In this document: one piece after another, positions 18,912 to 29,891 of the stretch
How the letters are laid out: every line of letters starts with the position of its first letter
How positions within the stretch are numbered: position 1 is the first letter of the stretch
From: Chara braunii
Lineage: Eukaryota; Streptophyta; Charophyceae; Charales; Characeae
DNA: 31,175 nucleotides
Direction: 5' to 3'
Assembly (NCBI GenBank): GCA_003427395.1
Contig: BFEA01000150.1
Span: 13,896 to 45,070, forward strand
The notes under the pieces: model-generated
Database searches by the model: none
Told to the model about the DNA's origin: nothing
Seen by the model: only the letters and a program-made list of their open reading frames with translations
Translations under genes and position numbers: made by a program

Positions 18912-21440
18912 GTTGGCAATTTCACGGATTGTTCCAAGCTTATGAGTGTGGAAAGGCGGAAAAGAGGGCTGAGCCACAACAGAGGGAGAACATGGAGCCT
19001 GTCCGAGCAGGCAAACCAGTGGTTGAGGCTTTGTAAATGAACCTAGTCAAACTTATAGGTTTGATTCATTCGCTGTTGGATGTTGAGGGCAAGGAAAGAG
19101 ATAGTAGCTGGCTCTTGCATCTTTGGTATACACCCTACGGATCAAGCCACAAAATATATGCCTATTCGTTTACACACACATGAGCGCTAACTTTCATCCA
19201 CATTCGCTCAGAACAGTGGATGTATCGGGCCAGTGCCGTGAGCCAGATCCAGTCACCACTAAACAGTTTGCCACGAAGCAGAAAGAGAAGAGGAAACACT
19301 CTCAGGATTCAATGCCCAATCCACAGACATTGTTTGATGATGAAGTAGAGAGAGTACAGGAAAAGGGGGGAGAGAGAAGTTGAGAGGTGTTGATAAATGG
19401 GTCTTCCCTGCGCACCTGTAGAAATTTGTGAGAAAGAGATAGAGAGATCCACATGGTTGAATTGGATTAGTCTAATTGAGAGAATCATGCTTTTTTTCGC
19501 GCTGTGTTTTCACGCTGTGTTTGCGGTCATCACAAGGGGCCAAACTCGTTCATTAACCTTTCAATTTTCTTATATGATTTATTTAGTATTAATTCATAGG
19601 AGCGAGGGTGTACTAAGTCACTAATGCATTCCGGTTTGTCACACTGTAGACATGCCCACTTACGGAGCCAGAAAATTGAGCAACAGACCCCTATCTTGAC
19701 ATGTGGACGAAGTCGCAAGAGGCTGCGAGCTTCATGAGTTTGATTGATTGTGGTGTGCTCATATTTATTGGGTTGTTGAGTTTTAATGTACCTGGCCGTC
19801 AGGATTGACTAAATTCGTCGGTCAGTTCAAGCTCCTACTTTCTCTCATAGAGAGAAAATAAACAGTGCATGGAGGCAGACACACAGAGGTAAAAGAGAAG
19901 TGTGTGAAGCTTAATGAATAAGGCACATACTCACATAGATGCTTGCAGAGGCCAGAAAGCAGTTGACAATGAATCTGTCCGGCTTTGTGCCAGAATCGTT
20001 CACTGTTGAAAGACTTGTTCTGGGCTGCGGAGAAGAGGAACCTGATGAAGAATAAAGGGTATAAGAGAAAGAAGAAGAAAGTCAGAATAGAGTTAGTTGC
20101 AACATTAATGCTTGGTGCCGAGGGACACACGTAATCTCTTCTTCTCTCTGCAGTATTCTTTCTAGTAATTAAAGCAGTGAAGAGTGTCTCATATACAATA
20201 AGCTATACACATGTTGTTATATGAAATAATAAGTAAATAAGTAAATAAACTCAAACGGTGGTGAGATTTAGACTACAAACGAGAACTTGTGAACCACCCA
20301 GAGAGGACTCGCTCGTCAACCCTCGCTGCGTTCTGACCAACCAGATACCTTTTCCTTGCTTTATACATGCCTCCAACACAAATCATGCGGAAATGGAAAA
20401 CCAAAGCTCTCGGAGAATAGATGACAATTATTGTGCACGGGTTGGTAGGACCAACTCAATGAGCACACACGATCTCAAGTCATGGAATTTTTTTCAAACG
20501 TGATACAGTAACTGCTTGGGTCAAACCTCTGAATGTATCAGTACCTTGTTCCCCCACACACTTCTGTCACAAACGTGTCACTGGCACATGCTCTAAGCCA
20601 CTTTCTACTCAAGGCACTCTCATAGCTGGCTGCAGTAGTATGCAAACCAACGGGGGGTACATCAAACTAAAACTTGCACAAGATCAGCGCATAATCATAT
20701 GAGAATTCACTGGCTCTGTAAAGAACGACCACCGAAGGGTCATGAAGAAGTTGCGTCAAGCCATTGCTGAGGGCTTATCGAAAGTTTATTATTGAGATGC
20801 TGGTCCTGAAACGAACTGCTGAGCAACTGATATACAATGATAGAAAAACCGGACTATTACACTTAGTCTGATCATAAATGCGTTACATTCTGCTCACCTC
20901 ATTGAGTCTGTTATAAGTTAGATCACCGACTGTTTACGATTTTGGGTTTGTTCAGAATTAGATTGCACATTATTTGTTGTTCTGCCTAACCTGAGTCCGT
21001 CCTCACTTAGATCAGTAATAGTCTGCTCTGATAATCGCTCTATACCCTGTCCATTTGATGCACAAGAAAGTGCCTAAGCTCATTCCCTTCTCATATACAA
21101 CATATAGGACAGTAGTTCGCAATCCACTACTCGTATACCGCACAGTTGTGCAGGTTGCTTGCATTTTGCTCGTTTAGTACACAGGGGTGTAAAGTAGCAC
21201 AAGCCCTTAATAGAGAGACAAAAGGAAACCGAGTGCTCGAGAAAATCATGCTTACGCAGTAGTTTTTCATTATGTCCGAATCTAGTCTGAAGGGAGATCT
21301 AAACGGTTGAACTAAGGACCTTCATGTCCCCATTAGCCGTACCTTGTTCAATCAGTGACCGGGTATTCTAATCAGAAGTTACCGCGATTAATAATTCATC
21401 CCATCAAAATTTTGTGCGAAAAATAAACGGTGCAGAGTTT
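18912..21440. other. Unassigned stretch
   Basis: About 2.5 kb. Only short open frames occur, none with a recognisable motif or supporting repeat. No RNA gene or inverted repeat was noticed. Confidence 0.4.
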
Positions 21441-22420
21441 TCTCTTCCAGCACAGTGTTTTGCAGCCTTAATTTGGGCCCTCAAGACAACAACAGAGTCT
21501 CAATGAATTCTTAGAGCAACCCCAGTGTAGATTCTCAGTGAATTGTCAGAAACGATTCTTTTTACTATGAGATATCAGCAAGACCAGGCTTGCAGTTCAA
21601 CGAGAACTCCAATAAAATTTCAACAATTCAATGCATTTCCTCATACAAAATTCTCAGCAACATTTTCTCAGTGAATTCCGAGTTGCCAACCAGTGAGCCT
21701 CTCATTATGATATCCCGTCACAGTTCAGTTTAGAATCGAGTTCTTACTTACAAACAAGATCAGTTCACTCTCTGCAGATTCAATTTTATTTTTTTAAACT
21801 CGGTCTCAATGGGTTCAATCTTTGCAGATTCATTTCAGTTTCATTCAGTTCAGTGAGATCAGTTCCATCTCTTCAAGTTCAGTTCAGTTTCAATGAATTG
21901 AGTTTTGTTGTTTCAAGTTCAATCCAGTTTTCAGCAATTTCAACCCATATCTGATTTCAAATTTGAGTACGGTTTTCTGAAAAAGCATAAATTTCAGTTC
22001 TCTGTTAATTCTCAGCAGAAGTTCAGGTCAGTTCAACAAATTTCAAATAAGTTTTCAGTGAGTTTATGGCAGAAAGTCCAAAATCAAAGAAATTAGTTAC
22101 AATCAGCTTTAGGCTCAGGATATAAGTTTAATTTCAGCAAGTTCAACTCAAGATCAGTGAATCCAGTTTCTTATCAGTCAACTCAATTCCAGTTCAGGTG
22201 GATTCCGCCCTATTGAGGTGAGTTTAGTTTCATCTCAGCATGTTCAATTCAATTTTGATTTCATATCCGAGTGAGGCTTTCAGGGAAAGCATCAACTTGA
22301 ACTCAGTTCTCAATTTCATCACAGTAACCCCGAACCCAGTGAGCTCAATTTTCAGTTTCAGTAAGATCAGATTGAGTGCACTCTATTGAAAATCTCAGTT
22401 TACTCTCAGCAGGCCTCATT
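21441..22420 (+). repeat. CAGTTCA/TCAGTGA-rich degenerate tract
   Basis: Nearly 1 kb in which CAGTTCA, TTCAGTT, TCAGCAA, TCAGTGA and TTTCAATGAATT recur every 10-25 bases on the plus strand. No fixed period is kept, so this looks like an old, slipped minisatellite or low-complexity region. The one 63-codon frame (21905-22096) reflects this composition. Confidence 0.6.
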
Positions 22421-22433
22421 CTAAGGGGACATA

Positions 22434-22633
22434 ATGCTGGTCACAGCGGGCAGTTCTGGTGACAGCAGCGGCAGTGCTGGTCATAGCGGGAGGCCCGGTG
22501 GTATCAACCAGGGTGTTAGTTACAACTAGGAATCCCGGTGACAGCAGCAAAGTGTTTGTCATAGCGGGCTCTCCTGGTGACATCAGTAACAATTTATATC
22601 ACAACAAGTGCTCTTGGTGACATCAGTGTTCAA
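22434..22633 (+). repeat. Five ~40-bp tandem repeats
   Basis: Each unit has two similar halves, CTGGTCACAGCGGGCAGTT and CTGGTGACAGCAGCGGCAGTG in the first unit. Both halves drift over five units, ending with TGGTGACATCAGTG. The two-half structure suggests that an original ~20-bp repeat was amplified as a dimer. Confidence 0.75.
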
Positions 22634-23059
22634 CAAGACTGATGAGATGATAAGTGAGTGGTTTTAAAATTAACAAGTATGTGAGTACTGCAGACTCAAA
22701 GCAAGACTTTCTAGAGCATTGACGGATATGTTGAGAAGCAGACTCAGAACTTGAGCACAGTCATGAGATGCAAGCGCAACAGACCTCCTCTTGAGTATAT
22801 GTCAGCATCACGCGGAACCGATTAAGGACCACTCACATCATATTAACCATTGTCTGATATCTGAGTATGATATGATCTTCAGACATGAGAGAAAGGGCTG
22901 GCTATAGTGACAATGGTTCTATGATTTGTTTGTTCATTTGTGGCCTTGATGCGATAAAGAGTTCTCCTCTTCTCTCACATGATCATCGATCTTGTCGTGT
23001 CAAGTCTGTCTCGAGTCTTGCCTCCTGATCTCGTTTGAAGTCCTTGTCCGTCTTGTCAC

Positions 23060-23350
23060 TGTTCTCAAATCTTGTGATTGGAAAACTTGATACATGCTTG
23101 ATATATTTAATTTTAATTTTATTGTTTGCATCATGATTGTTGTTCAGAATCAAAATAAAAGATTCCTAACACCGGGGACCAGTGAAGACCGCAATTGAAG
23201 GATCTCGGTCGAAGCCGGAAACACACAACAGGAAGGGATTTACTTTAATTAATTAATTTATTTATTGCAAACATCATCATCTAAAATCTTGCGTGACAGT
23301 CTGTTGGCTTTCTGGTCGCCCGAAGGGGCCCGCCTGGAAAAAGTGCGACA
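23060..23350 (+). mobile_element. LTR-like direct repeat, copy 1 (5' LTR)
   Basis: Aligns by eye with 26279-26567: TGCTTGA, TCAAAATAAAA.ATTCCTAA, ACCGGGGACC, GAAGCCGGA, CACACAACAGGAAGGGATTT and GGCTTTCTGGTCGC in the same order. It starts with TG if 23060 is the true start and ends CGACA, four bases before a tRNA-Asp primer-binding site. AATAAAA could be the polyadenylation signal. Weak similarity (TCTCGAGTC) further left means the true start may lie upstream. Confidence 0.65.
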
Positions 23351-23354
23351 AAAA

Positions 23355-23372
23355 TGACGCCGTTGTCGGGGA
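23355..23372 (+). other. LTR-retrotransposon primer-binding site (tRNA-Asp, diverged)
   Basis: TGACGCCGTTGTCGGGGA differs at two positions from the perfect site at 12836-12853. It lies AAAA after the end of LTR copy 1, the expected place and orientation. This supports the LTR reading of the flanking direct repeat. Confidence 0.7.
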
Positions 23373-24180
23373 TAACCTCAATTGTATGTGTTAGGGGTAA
23401 GGGATACCAAACCCCATTCCTTTCCTCTGGTCTGAATAGAATCTCTTTCAACCTCTCGATCAACTGACGGGGATACCAAGCCCCGTTCTTTTTCTCTAGT
23501 CTGAGTGAGGTGTCTTCTCTCAGACAAAAAAGCTTAGGGACGACCCCGTTCTCTGTCCTTTCGTGTGTGACTCTCGAGCGCGCCCTCTCTATCGCCCTCT
23601 CGCCCTCTTTCATGATTGTCCGCGCTCTCCCTGCGCAACGACGTTAACTAGCCACTCACGCGTGACATGCTTCTTGGTCACCTGACTTCTCCCTCCTCCG
23701 ATGCACTGCACGGGTCTGATAGGTGACTACTCCCTCGTGTGGCAGGTCCCTGCATGAATGGTTGACGCCCACCTTAGTTGCACCTCCTCTTTCTCACGCT
23801 CCCTCTGCTGATTGGGCGTTGTTCGCCCAGCTTCACACGAATTATCTCAACTTCCATTGACCCCGATCCTCTCCTTTTTTGCGTCTGACCCTCACTCACG
23901 TTCTCTCTCTTGACCGTCACAAGCTAAAACCGAAACACCGCAAGAAAATCAAACAGCCTTCTCATAGATTCCGAGGCTAGTGTCAAATCATGATTGGGAA
24001 GTTCTTTCACTCGACTCCGAAGTAGAAATTGATACGCGGCGATTTTGTTCTTTTTCAAGCTCAAAAGCAGAAAACGAAGAACTGCAGAATCTTGTCCATA
24101 CGGAGCCCCAAGGGCTAAAACCCAAACGCAGTGCGGTAATTCTGCACTCTATTTAAAGACAGGTGCTCGTATCAACGAAG
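23373..24180. other. Internal region of the LTR element, no recognised gene
   Basis: GGGATACCAA(A/G)CCCC(A/G)TTC is repeated at about 23400 and 23472, giving a short local duplication. Otherwise no frame or motif could be supported. Confidence 0.4.
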
Positions 24181-24560
24181 TTCCCCTCTTTTATTTGATT
24201 CTTTTCCTTTCTTTGTCTTTGTCGTTCTCCCTTTCTCTTCCCCTGTTCTCTCACTCTCAACTCTCTCCCTCACTGATCTACCTCTCCTCTTTCTTTCGGT
24301 CTGCCTCGCTGCCCCTCCTCCTCAGAGTCTTAGTGTGTCTTTCTTCTCTCTCTTTCTCTCTCTCTGCGTGTGTTGTCTGTCTCTCTCCCTCGTCGTTCTC
24401 TCTTTTCTCCTCCTTGTTCTCTCTCTCTATGTGCGTGTTCTCTCTCTCTCTCTCTCAGCGCAGTCCCCCAGTCTCGGCGCTGCCTTCAGTCTCTCTTCTT
24501 CTCCTTCACTGTGCACTCTCAGAGGTTCGAAAGCATTCTCTTCTTTCTCACGCCAATCAA
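24181..24560 (+). repeat. CT-rich low-complexity tract
   Basis: About 380 bases dominated by CTCT, TCTTT and TCTCCC. The long open frames across it in several phases give only Leu/Ser-rich proteins and are not genes. Confidence 0.85.
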
Positions 24561-24854
24561 TCTGTAATTGATGCTGAGTTTTTTGCCGATACTTGACTGT
24601 GCAAAATACTGTCAGAGACTCCTGGTCAATCGACCTCAAACCTGGTGGTCAATTAACAGACCAACATTCGCTCTGACAATAAACCTTCAGTGGTACACAA
24701 ACTGCTCTGAAAGTATATGACAATTTCAGAACATCTTGATCAGCATTGTTGGTTTTNATCCTGGGCAAGGCGATCCACTCTGAATGTGGTGCCACCCCTA
24801 AGCTAGCTGCAAACCATCCCACTCATTGCTTGGGACCTAGAGCATGGGGGAATC

Positions 24855-25979
24855 ATGAGGGATGACGAGGTCCTAGTGATGAAGTTCCTATCAAGTAGAG
24901 AAAAGAAGGAGGGATGGGAGGACAAAGCATGCAAGGACATGGAATCACACAAGCAAACTCAGAGGGAAACTGCAGTAAAGATGGTAAGGGGANAGAAATA
25001 CATAGAATATGTAGTCTACTTCTATGGCCGCGACGACAGACCTCACAGCACCAACTCATTTATAGAAACTATTGAACAAGCCATGGCTAAACTCAGGTGA
25101 AGCGGACCGTCTATTTCATTCTCGCTTAGAGATCTCATCGATAAAACAATCAGCAGACTTTACACCCGACGCCTAACGATCAAAGTTGGTGAATCGGTAA
25201 TCAGTCATTCTACAGTCATGTTCATNTGTATTACCAGCAGATAGTAACACGCTCAGAGTTTTCGCCGCTAAGCCTCCAGTGTGCAACGGTCTGCCTTCTC
25301 AGTAGCATTCAATCTCGGTCTGAACCGAACAAGCACTCGATTATTACCATTCGGTACAGAGATCAACATTTATTAAACACCGCTTCCACCAAAAGTTACA
25401 AATCAGTCTCAACACCTACTTCAGTCCATGAGTACAATACATTCATTTCCAGTTTCGCGGGCTGTCCTTACTAGTCTCAACAAGGTTGCTTCTACGGACG
25501 CCTTTCAATACCAGTATGTTAGTGCAAACGACTTTAAGCGAGGAGATCTGTCAATCTTTATCGTCCTCACCAGCTTCGCAGGCGGCTTTATCCATGATCT
25601 GAGATCCTACGTGAAGAAAGGCAAGGAGTTTCATGATCACTTTGACTCAGTCTAGGTTTCGGTCGCCAGGTATCTCGAGGAGAGGGAAAGAGAGCTTGAT
25701 GAGGGTGGGACAAAACTGATCCACAGTTTCGGACCCAAGCTCTACTCTAACTATCCCAAGCCTCCAGTACCCTTCATTTTCACTGAAGGCTCTTATTAGG
25801 GTCATCTGGTAGATTTGGCCAAGAGGTATATGTCTCGTGCAATGATTGACTACGAGGCGGTGACCGAACCATCTGAGTTTCAACACCTCAGATGAGGGAT
25901 CTTCTCTCAACTGTATCTTCCTACATTATGGGAGGAGTTTTGTGCCATGGTTGACTTTCGTATCATGGGACTTGGATGA
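24855..25979 (+). pseudogene. Decayed ORF between the two LTR-like repeats
   Basis: One frame read from ATG at 24855 to TGA at about 25979 (375 codons), with several internal TGA, TAG and TAA stops. The largest open pieces are 24855-25100 and 25428-25655. Protein-like segments are DDEVLVMKFL...KYIEYVVYFYG, RRLTIKVGESVISHSTVMF, GDLSIFIVLTSF, ARYLEERERELDEGG...LIH...NYPKPPVPFIF, and DLAKRYMSRAMIDYE. The strand-helix-strand pattern of the first segment is like that of the modules at 27172-28934, and the ARYLEER region is like the relic at 15836. No protease, reverse transcriptase or integrase motif is present. Position inside the LTR pair suggests element cargo or a Gag-like gene, but this is inference. 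Confidence 0.45.
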
Positions 25980-26278
25980 AANTGTTCAGAGTTAGCAAGC
26001 TTCAGGTGNCTCTACATTCAGAGNCCATAGCCTCAGAGAGTACAGAGACATGGCACGAAGCACAAGAAACGCACCTCAAAATGAGAGATTGAGTGTGTGA
26101 TTCAGAGAGATGAGTAANGAGTCTTGACTGGTGCTCACCATGCTCTCTTCATGGGTACTCTCNGAGATTATTATGAGTTATCATTCTTCCCTCATNTACC
26201 ATTGTCTCTCGAGTCAGTCAGTNCTNCGTTTTCTATATTGTTTTGTTTGATGATCATGTTCTTTGATGATATCATCAC

Positions 26279-26567
26279 AGTTCTTAAAAGTTANAAAATT
26301 GGCAAATTGATGCATGCTTGACATACCAGAATTTCATGATGAATATTTGCATGATCCTTGCTGTCCCGAATCAAAATAAAAAATTCCTAAGACCGGGGAC
26401 CGACGAAGACCCCAGTTGAAGGGTCTCGCTCGAAGCCGGANGCACACAACAGGAAGGGATTTGCTTTAATTAATTTATTTGTTTATTGCAAACATTATCA
26501 TCCAAAATCCTGCGTGANAGCCTGCTGGCTTTCTGGTCGCAGGGGCCCGACTGGAAAATGTGTGACA
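26279..26567 (+). mobile_element. LTR-like direct repeat, copy 2
   Basis: Partner of 23060-23350, in the same orientation, 3.2 kb apart, ending GTGTGACA. It starts AG where copy 1 has TG. No primer-binding site follows (CCGGGCCGAG instead), as expected for a 3' LTR. The protein-like relic that starts 22 bases later complicates the picture. Confidence 0.6.
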
Positions 26568-26589
26568 CCGGGCCGAGTGTGAGTATATC

Positions 26590-26877
26590 ATGTCGATAAA
26601 CCGACTCTTCCCAGAGCATTGGGACTTGCGGTGGGGGAGCGAGGCTCTGATAGCCCCCTATCGGTTGACGAGATACTATGAGATTATAGGCGCACCGGGG
26701 TACCACGTGATTGATGAGGTCGACCTCGATGATGAGGAGGCATGAGAGCTTGACTCGATAGACTCTGATGAGGAGGACGCCGAGTCGGAGGAGGAGGTAG
26801 ATGAGGCTAGCGAGGAGGACGTCGGAGATGCATGTTTGATCCACTTCCCGAGGATAGTGGTCGACCTTCGAGCCTAG
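26590..26877 (+). pseudogene. Decayed acidic ORF
   Basis: ATG to TAG, 95 codons with one internal TGA at 26743. The first half (MSINRLFPEHWDLRWGSEAL...PYRLTRYYEIIG) has balanced composition. The second half is strongly acidic (DSDEEDAESEEEVDEASEED) and ends in LIHFPRIVVDLRA. The same frame, with further stops, leads into the module array starting at about 27031, so it may be the N-terminal part of the same ancient gene. Function unknown. Confidence 0.4.
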
Positions 26878-27030
26878 ATACGCGCGGTGCATTAGGTTTA
26901 TACAGTGTGATCCNGATGGAGGTAGCAGAGGCGGATCTAGATGGACAGACATACCGTCTTCCTTAGAAAGGTATGTTGGAGTCGTAGGTCGTCTGAGGAG
27001 TGATGACCAACTAGAAAGGAGATTGATGAA

Positions 27031-28960
27031 GTGATACGAAACCTTAACGAGAAGACTAGGAAGGAGATACTGTCGTACGAACTCATTAAGTATGAGTATG
27101 TTCAAAAAGACGACATAGAACATGAGCGCCTGTACGTCCTCACCTACCGCATCATCGGTTTGGATGAGTACGACGTGCGGGTTAACCTGCCCAGGAGACG
27201 GACAAGAGGGTATCTATACAGGAGCAGTTTGAAGAGAGCGGCTAAGTNGGTACAAGCTGAAAAGGAACAACTAGAGGTAGAAGGGAAGACAGTTAGCTGG
27301 AGCGCTGAGATTGAAGTATTTGACNAGATTCCAGCCTCCCCAATCATAAGGAGGAACTTGTCGAGTAGCGTGAGACGGTGGAGTTGATTATCANAGTGAG
27401 AGCTACGGGAGTCGATCTGTGAGGCAGATGGGCAGATGAGGAGTGATTCGAGCGCATGGTGGACATATCTATTACAACGAAACTCTGATTCGTACACGGC
27501 AAAGAGACCGGTCAAGCCTAGAAAGACAACTCTACGGTTTAATGTTCCTCTCCCCGTNCGCTTAGATGAGAGTGAGAGGACACTGAATAGATACGCAGGA
27601 ACGTGGCTAGCGGAAGGCGTGTTTCTGTGAACATTGATCCTAGAGAGTAGGGGAACGAGCGGTGGTCCACAGGTAGAGTCTATAGGACATCTAGTATTCG
27701 ACAGGTCTTAAAATCTCGAGATAATACTAACGCTCGTTGGTGTTAGTAGAACTTGATGGAAGTACGAAGCCTTAGCAAGATCTATTGTGACCCAGCGATT
27801 GACCAGTTTGGTAGGAGATGGTCAGTTCGTAGTCCGCATCGTATTTGGACCCCCAAAGTTGGACCTCTACCCGTGTAGAAAGCAAGAGGTAGGCCTTGCC
27901 TACATTCGGAATAGAGCAGGTGTGTGGAGGCGTTGACAATCTGAGTAGAGCGGTTGACAATACGTTTTACNCTCTCGGATTGGGGTTAGAGTCTCGATTT
28001 AAGGAGGCTTACTTCGCCATCTGTGCGAGGTGGGGGCGTTTTAATTATGAGACGATTAGAGGACTGACCGACGCAACTTGCTGGGTTGATTGCCTAAGGC
28101 TAGCCGATCTGATCGCGTATTGCCGAAGACGTGTCGAAGACAGGTACGCTGCGCTAGAGGAGTTAAGGTATATGTACAAGAGCACTTAGTGCAGGTATGC
28201 CGGGTCGGACGTCTGCAAGGGTTAACGTGAGTAGACAGTTAGTGAATGACAGATTTACAGTGTCAATTTTACTTAGGGCACACTTAGAAGAAGATATGAA
28301 GGAACGGGAACGCCTGCGACAGGCTAGGGAGTTCATTCGCGAGCACCGAGCAGAGGTCCTTACGTGCGTTACCTTTCAGACGAAGGTGACNTATGAGGTG
28401 ATGGTATGGTCGACAGGCTACTTGCGTGCGGAGTTGTTTTTCGATGAGACAGGTAGCGGAAGCAAGGAGNAGAGCATGAGTNGCCACTCTGGGTTGGCAT
28501 GACGCAAATCGAGTCTGTACTGTACAGATACAGATGACGAGCGTCGTACTCTTTGCGGTGGGATCACCGAGGTTCCGATTCATGGAGGAGTGTTGACGAT
28601 AGGAGTTCCCGCATAATCGCTCAAGAAGTAGTGTCAAGGCGCCGGCTTCCCATGGATGAATGACACCAGCCCTCCTCACGACGGTTGTCGTATGCACGCA
28701 CGGTCCCGAGACGCTTGCTTGGCACGCGATGAGGTGACACTGCAAGTTCTTTTGAGGGTAAGCATAGATGAGGACCTGTCGGACACTGAGTGCGGGCAGC
28801 TTGCGGAGGACGTCATACGGGAACAGAGGTTACGAGCGCTAAGGCAAATCACGAACCAAAGGTGAATGATCNACGAAGTGGTTATCTGTGTGAGAAGAGT
28901 TNTATGGGTGGAGATCGTGCAAGACGAGACGCCAACAGAAGCACGAGCTAGGATGTGAGG
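27031..28960 (+). pseudogene. Degenerate tandem array of ~60-residue modules
   Basis: Protein-like sequence in changing frames with stops. The two clearest modules are 28251-28455 and 28725-28934, in the same frame. They share TVSILLRAHLEED / TLQVLLRVSIDED, then LRQAREFIREHR / GQLAEDVIREQR, then YEVMVW / EVVICV, and end FFDETG / VQDETP. Less certain copies with the same strand-helix-strand order lie at 27172-27330 (DVRVNLP..KRAAK..EIEVFD), 27372-27515, 27526-27708 (TLRFNVPLP..VFDRS), 27712-27861 and 28037-28189 (CLRLADLIAYCRRR). I do not recognise the module. Single N bases occur in several copies. It may be an ancestral repeat protein broken by stops and frameshifts. Confidence 0.45.
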
Positions 28961-29891
28961 AGATNTGCGAGGCTGAGTGAAGATAAGAGATCGAGGATGA
29001 AAGATGAGAGAGTGAAAAGGGTGAAGGAAAAAAATTATAGAACCTGTATTAAAAAGGGTCAAAAAATTGGCGGAAAGAATCAAAACGTACGGAGTCTGTG
29101 AGAGCGAAGGTGAATTGAAAGGAGTACGAAGGAACTAAAAAAAATCTTTAGAGAAGATAGGGAGGTTTTCAGAAGGTGGAGGTTCGATTTTATAGAGAGT
29201 ACGAAAACGAGAGACCACCCACAGTCGGAACAAGTGGAATCCTCTAGGTCAGTGGAGCGGAAAAAAGAGAAGGAGAGTAAAAACGAGTAGAACGGTAAAG
29301 GGGGGAAGAACCATGAAGCGACAACGACAAGATGAAGGACGATGAGTACTTGTCAGTATAGTGACGATAAGTACTCCGTATACGTGGTAGGGAAGATAGA
29401 CGGGCCGGTGTCGGTGCGAATACCCTTACAAGGGTATCCGCCCTGGTTTTTNTGAAGCGACAGAAAATAGTTTGGTTTAAAGTGTAAGTATACCGTGCTA
29501 GGCGCGGCGGCGTCTGTGATTTACGCTGACCGGATGGTTGACTAGAGTAGAGAGTGTGTGGGCGCGCGGGTTTTTGAGGCGCGCGTGATCCTCTTAATTG
29601 TTGATGGTTGAAGAGTNGACGACTCGGCGTGACCGCCGGCCATATTTTTTCCCTCTGATTAAAACAGGATCTAAAGAGATTATGTCTCATTGATTGATGT
29701 GCTTGCCTGTGGCCTATGTGTACGTACGGAGAACGACATCGACAACAAGGAGGTTTTGAAGCGTCTTTGGTAGGCCCGCGCATCGCGCAATGTCCGTTTA
29801 TTTAGGCGTTTGTCAGAACCAAACCCAGACTTGGGCCTAGCATTAGTGGTTACGACGTCTGACTTTCATCAAAGAGATTCAGCAATCGAGG
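28961..29891. other. Unassigned stretch, purine-rich at its start
   Basis: 28975-29300 is strongly purine-rich on the plus strand. A perfect hairpin ATACCCTT-AC-AAGGGTAT lies at 29420-29437. A minus-strand frame (29244-29783) contains N bases and has low-complexity content, so it is not supported as a gene. Confidence 0.4.

Noticed and set aside
18699-19040. Poly-Asn and poly-Ile reading frames
   Set aside because: They are translations of the (TTA)n microsatellite.
24045-24596. 183-codon plus-strand frame
   Set aside because: It is a by-product of the CT-rich low-complexity tract, and two other frames across it are equally open.
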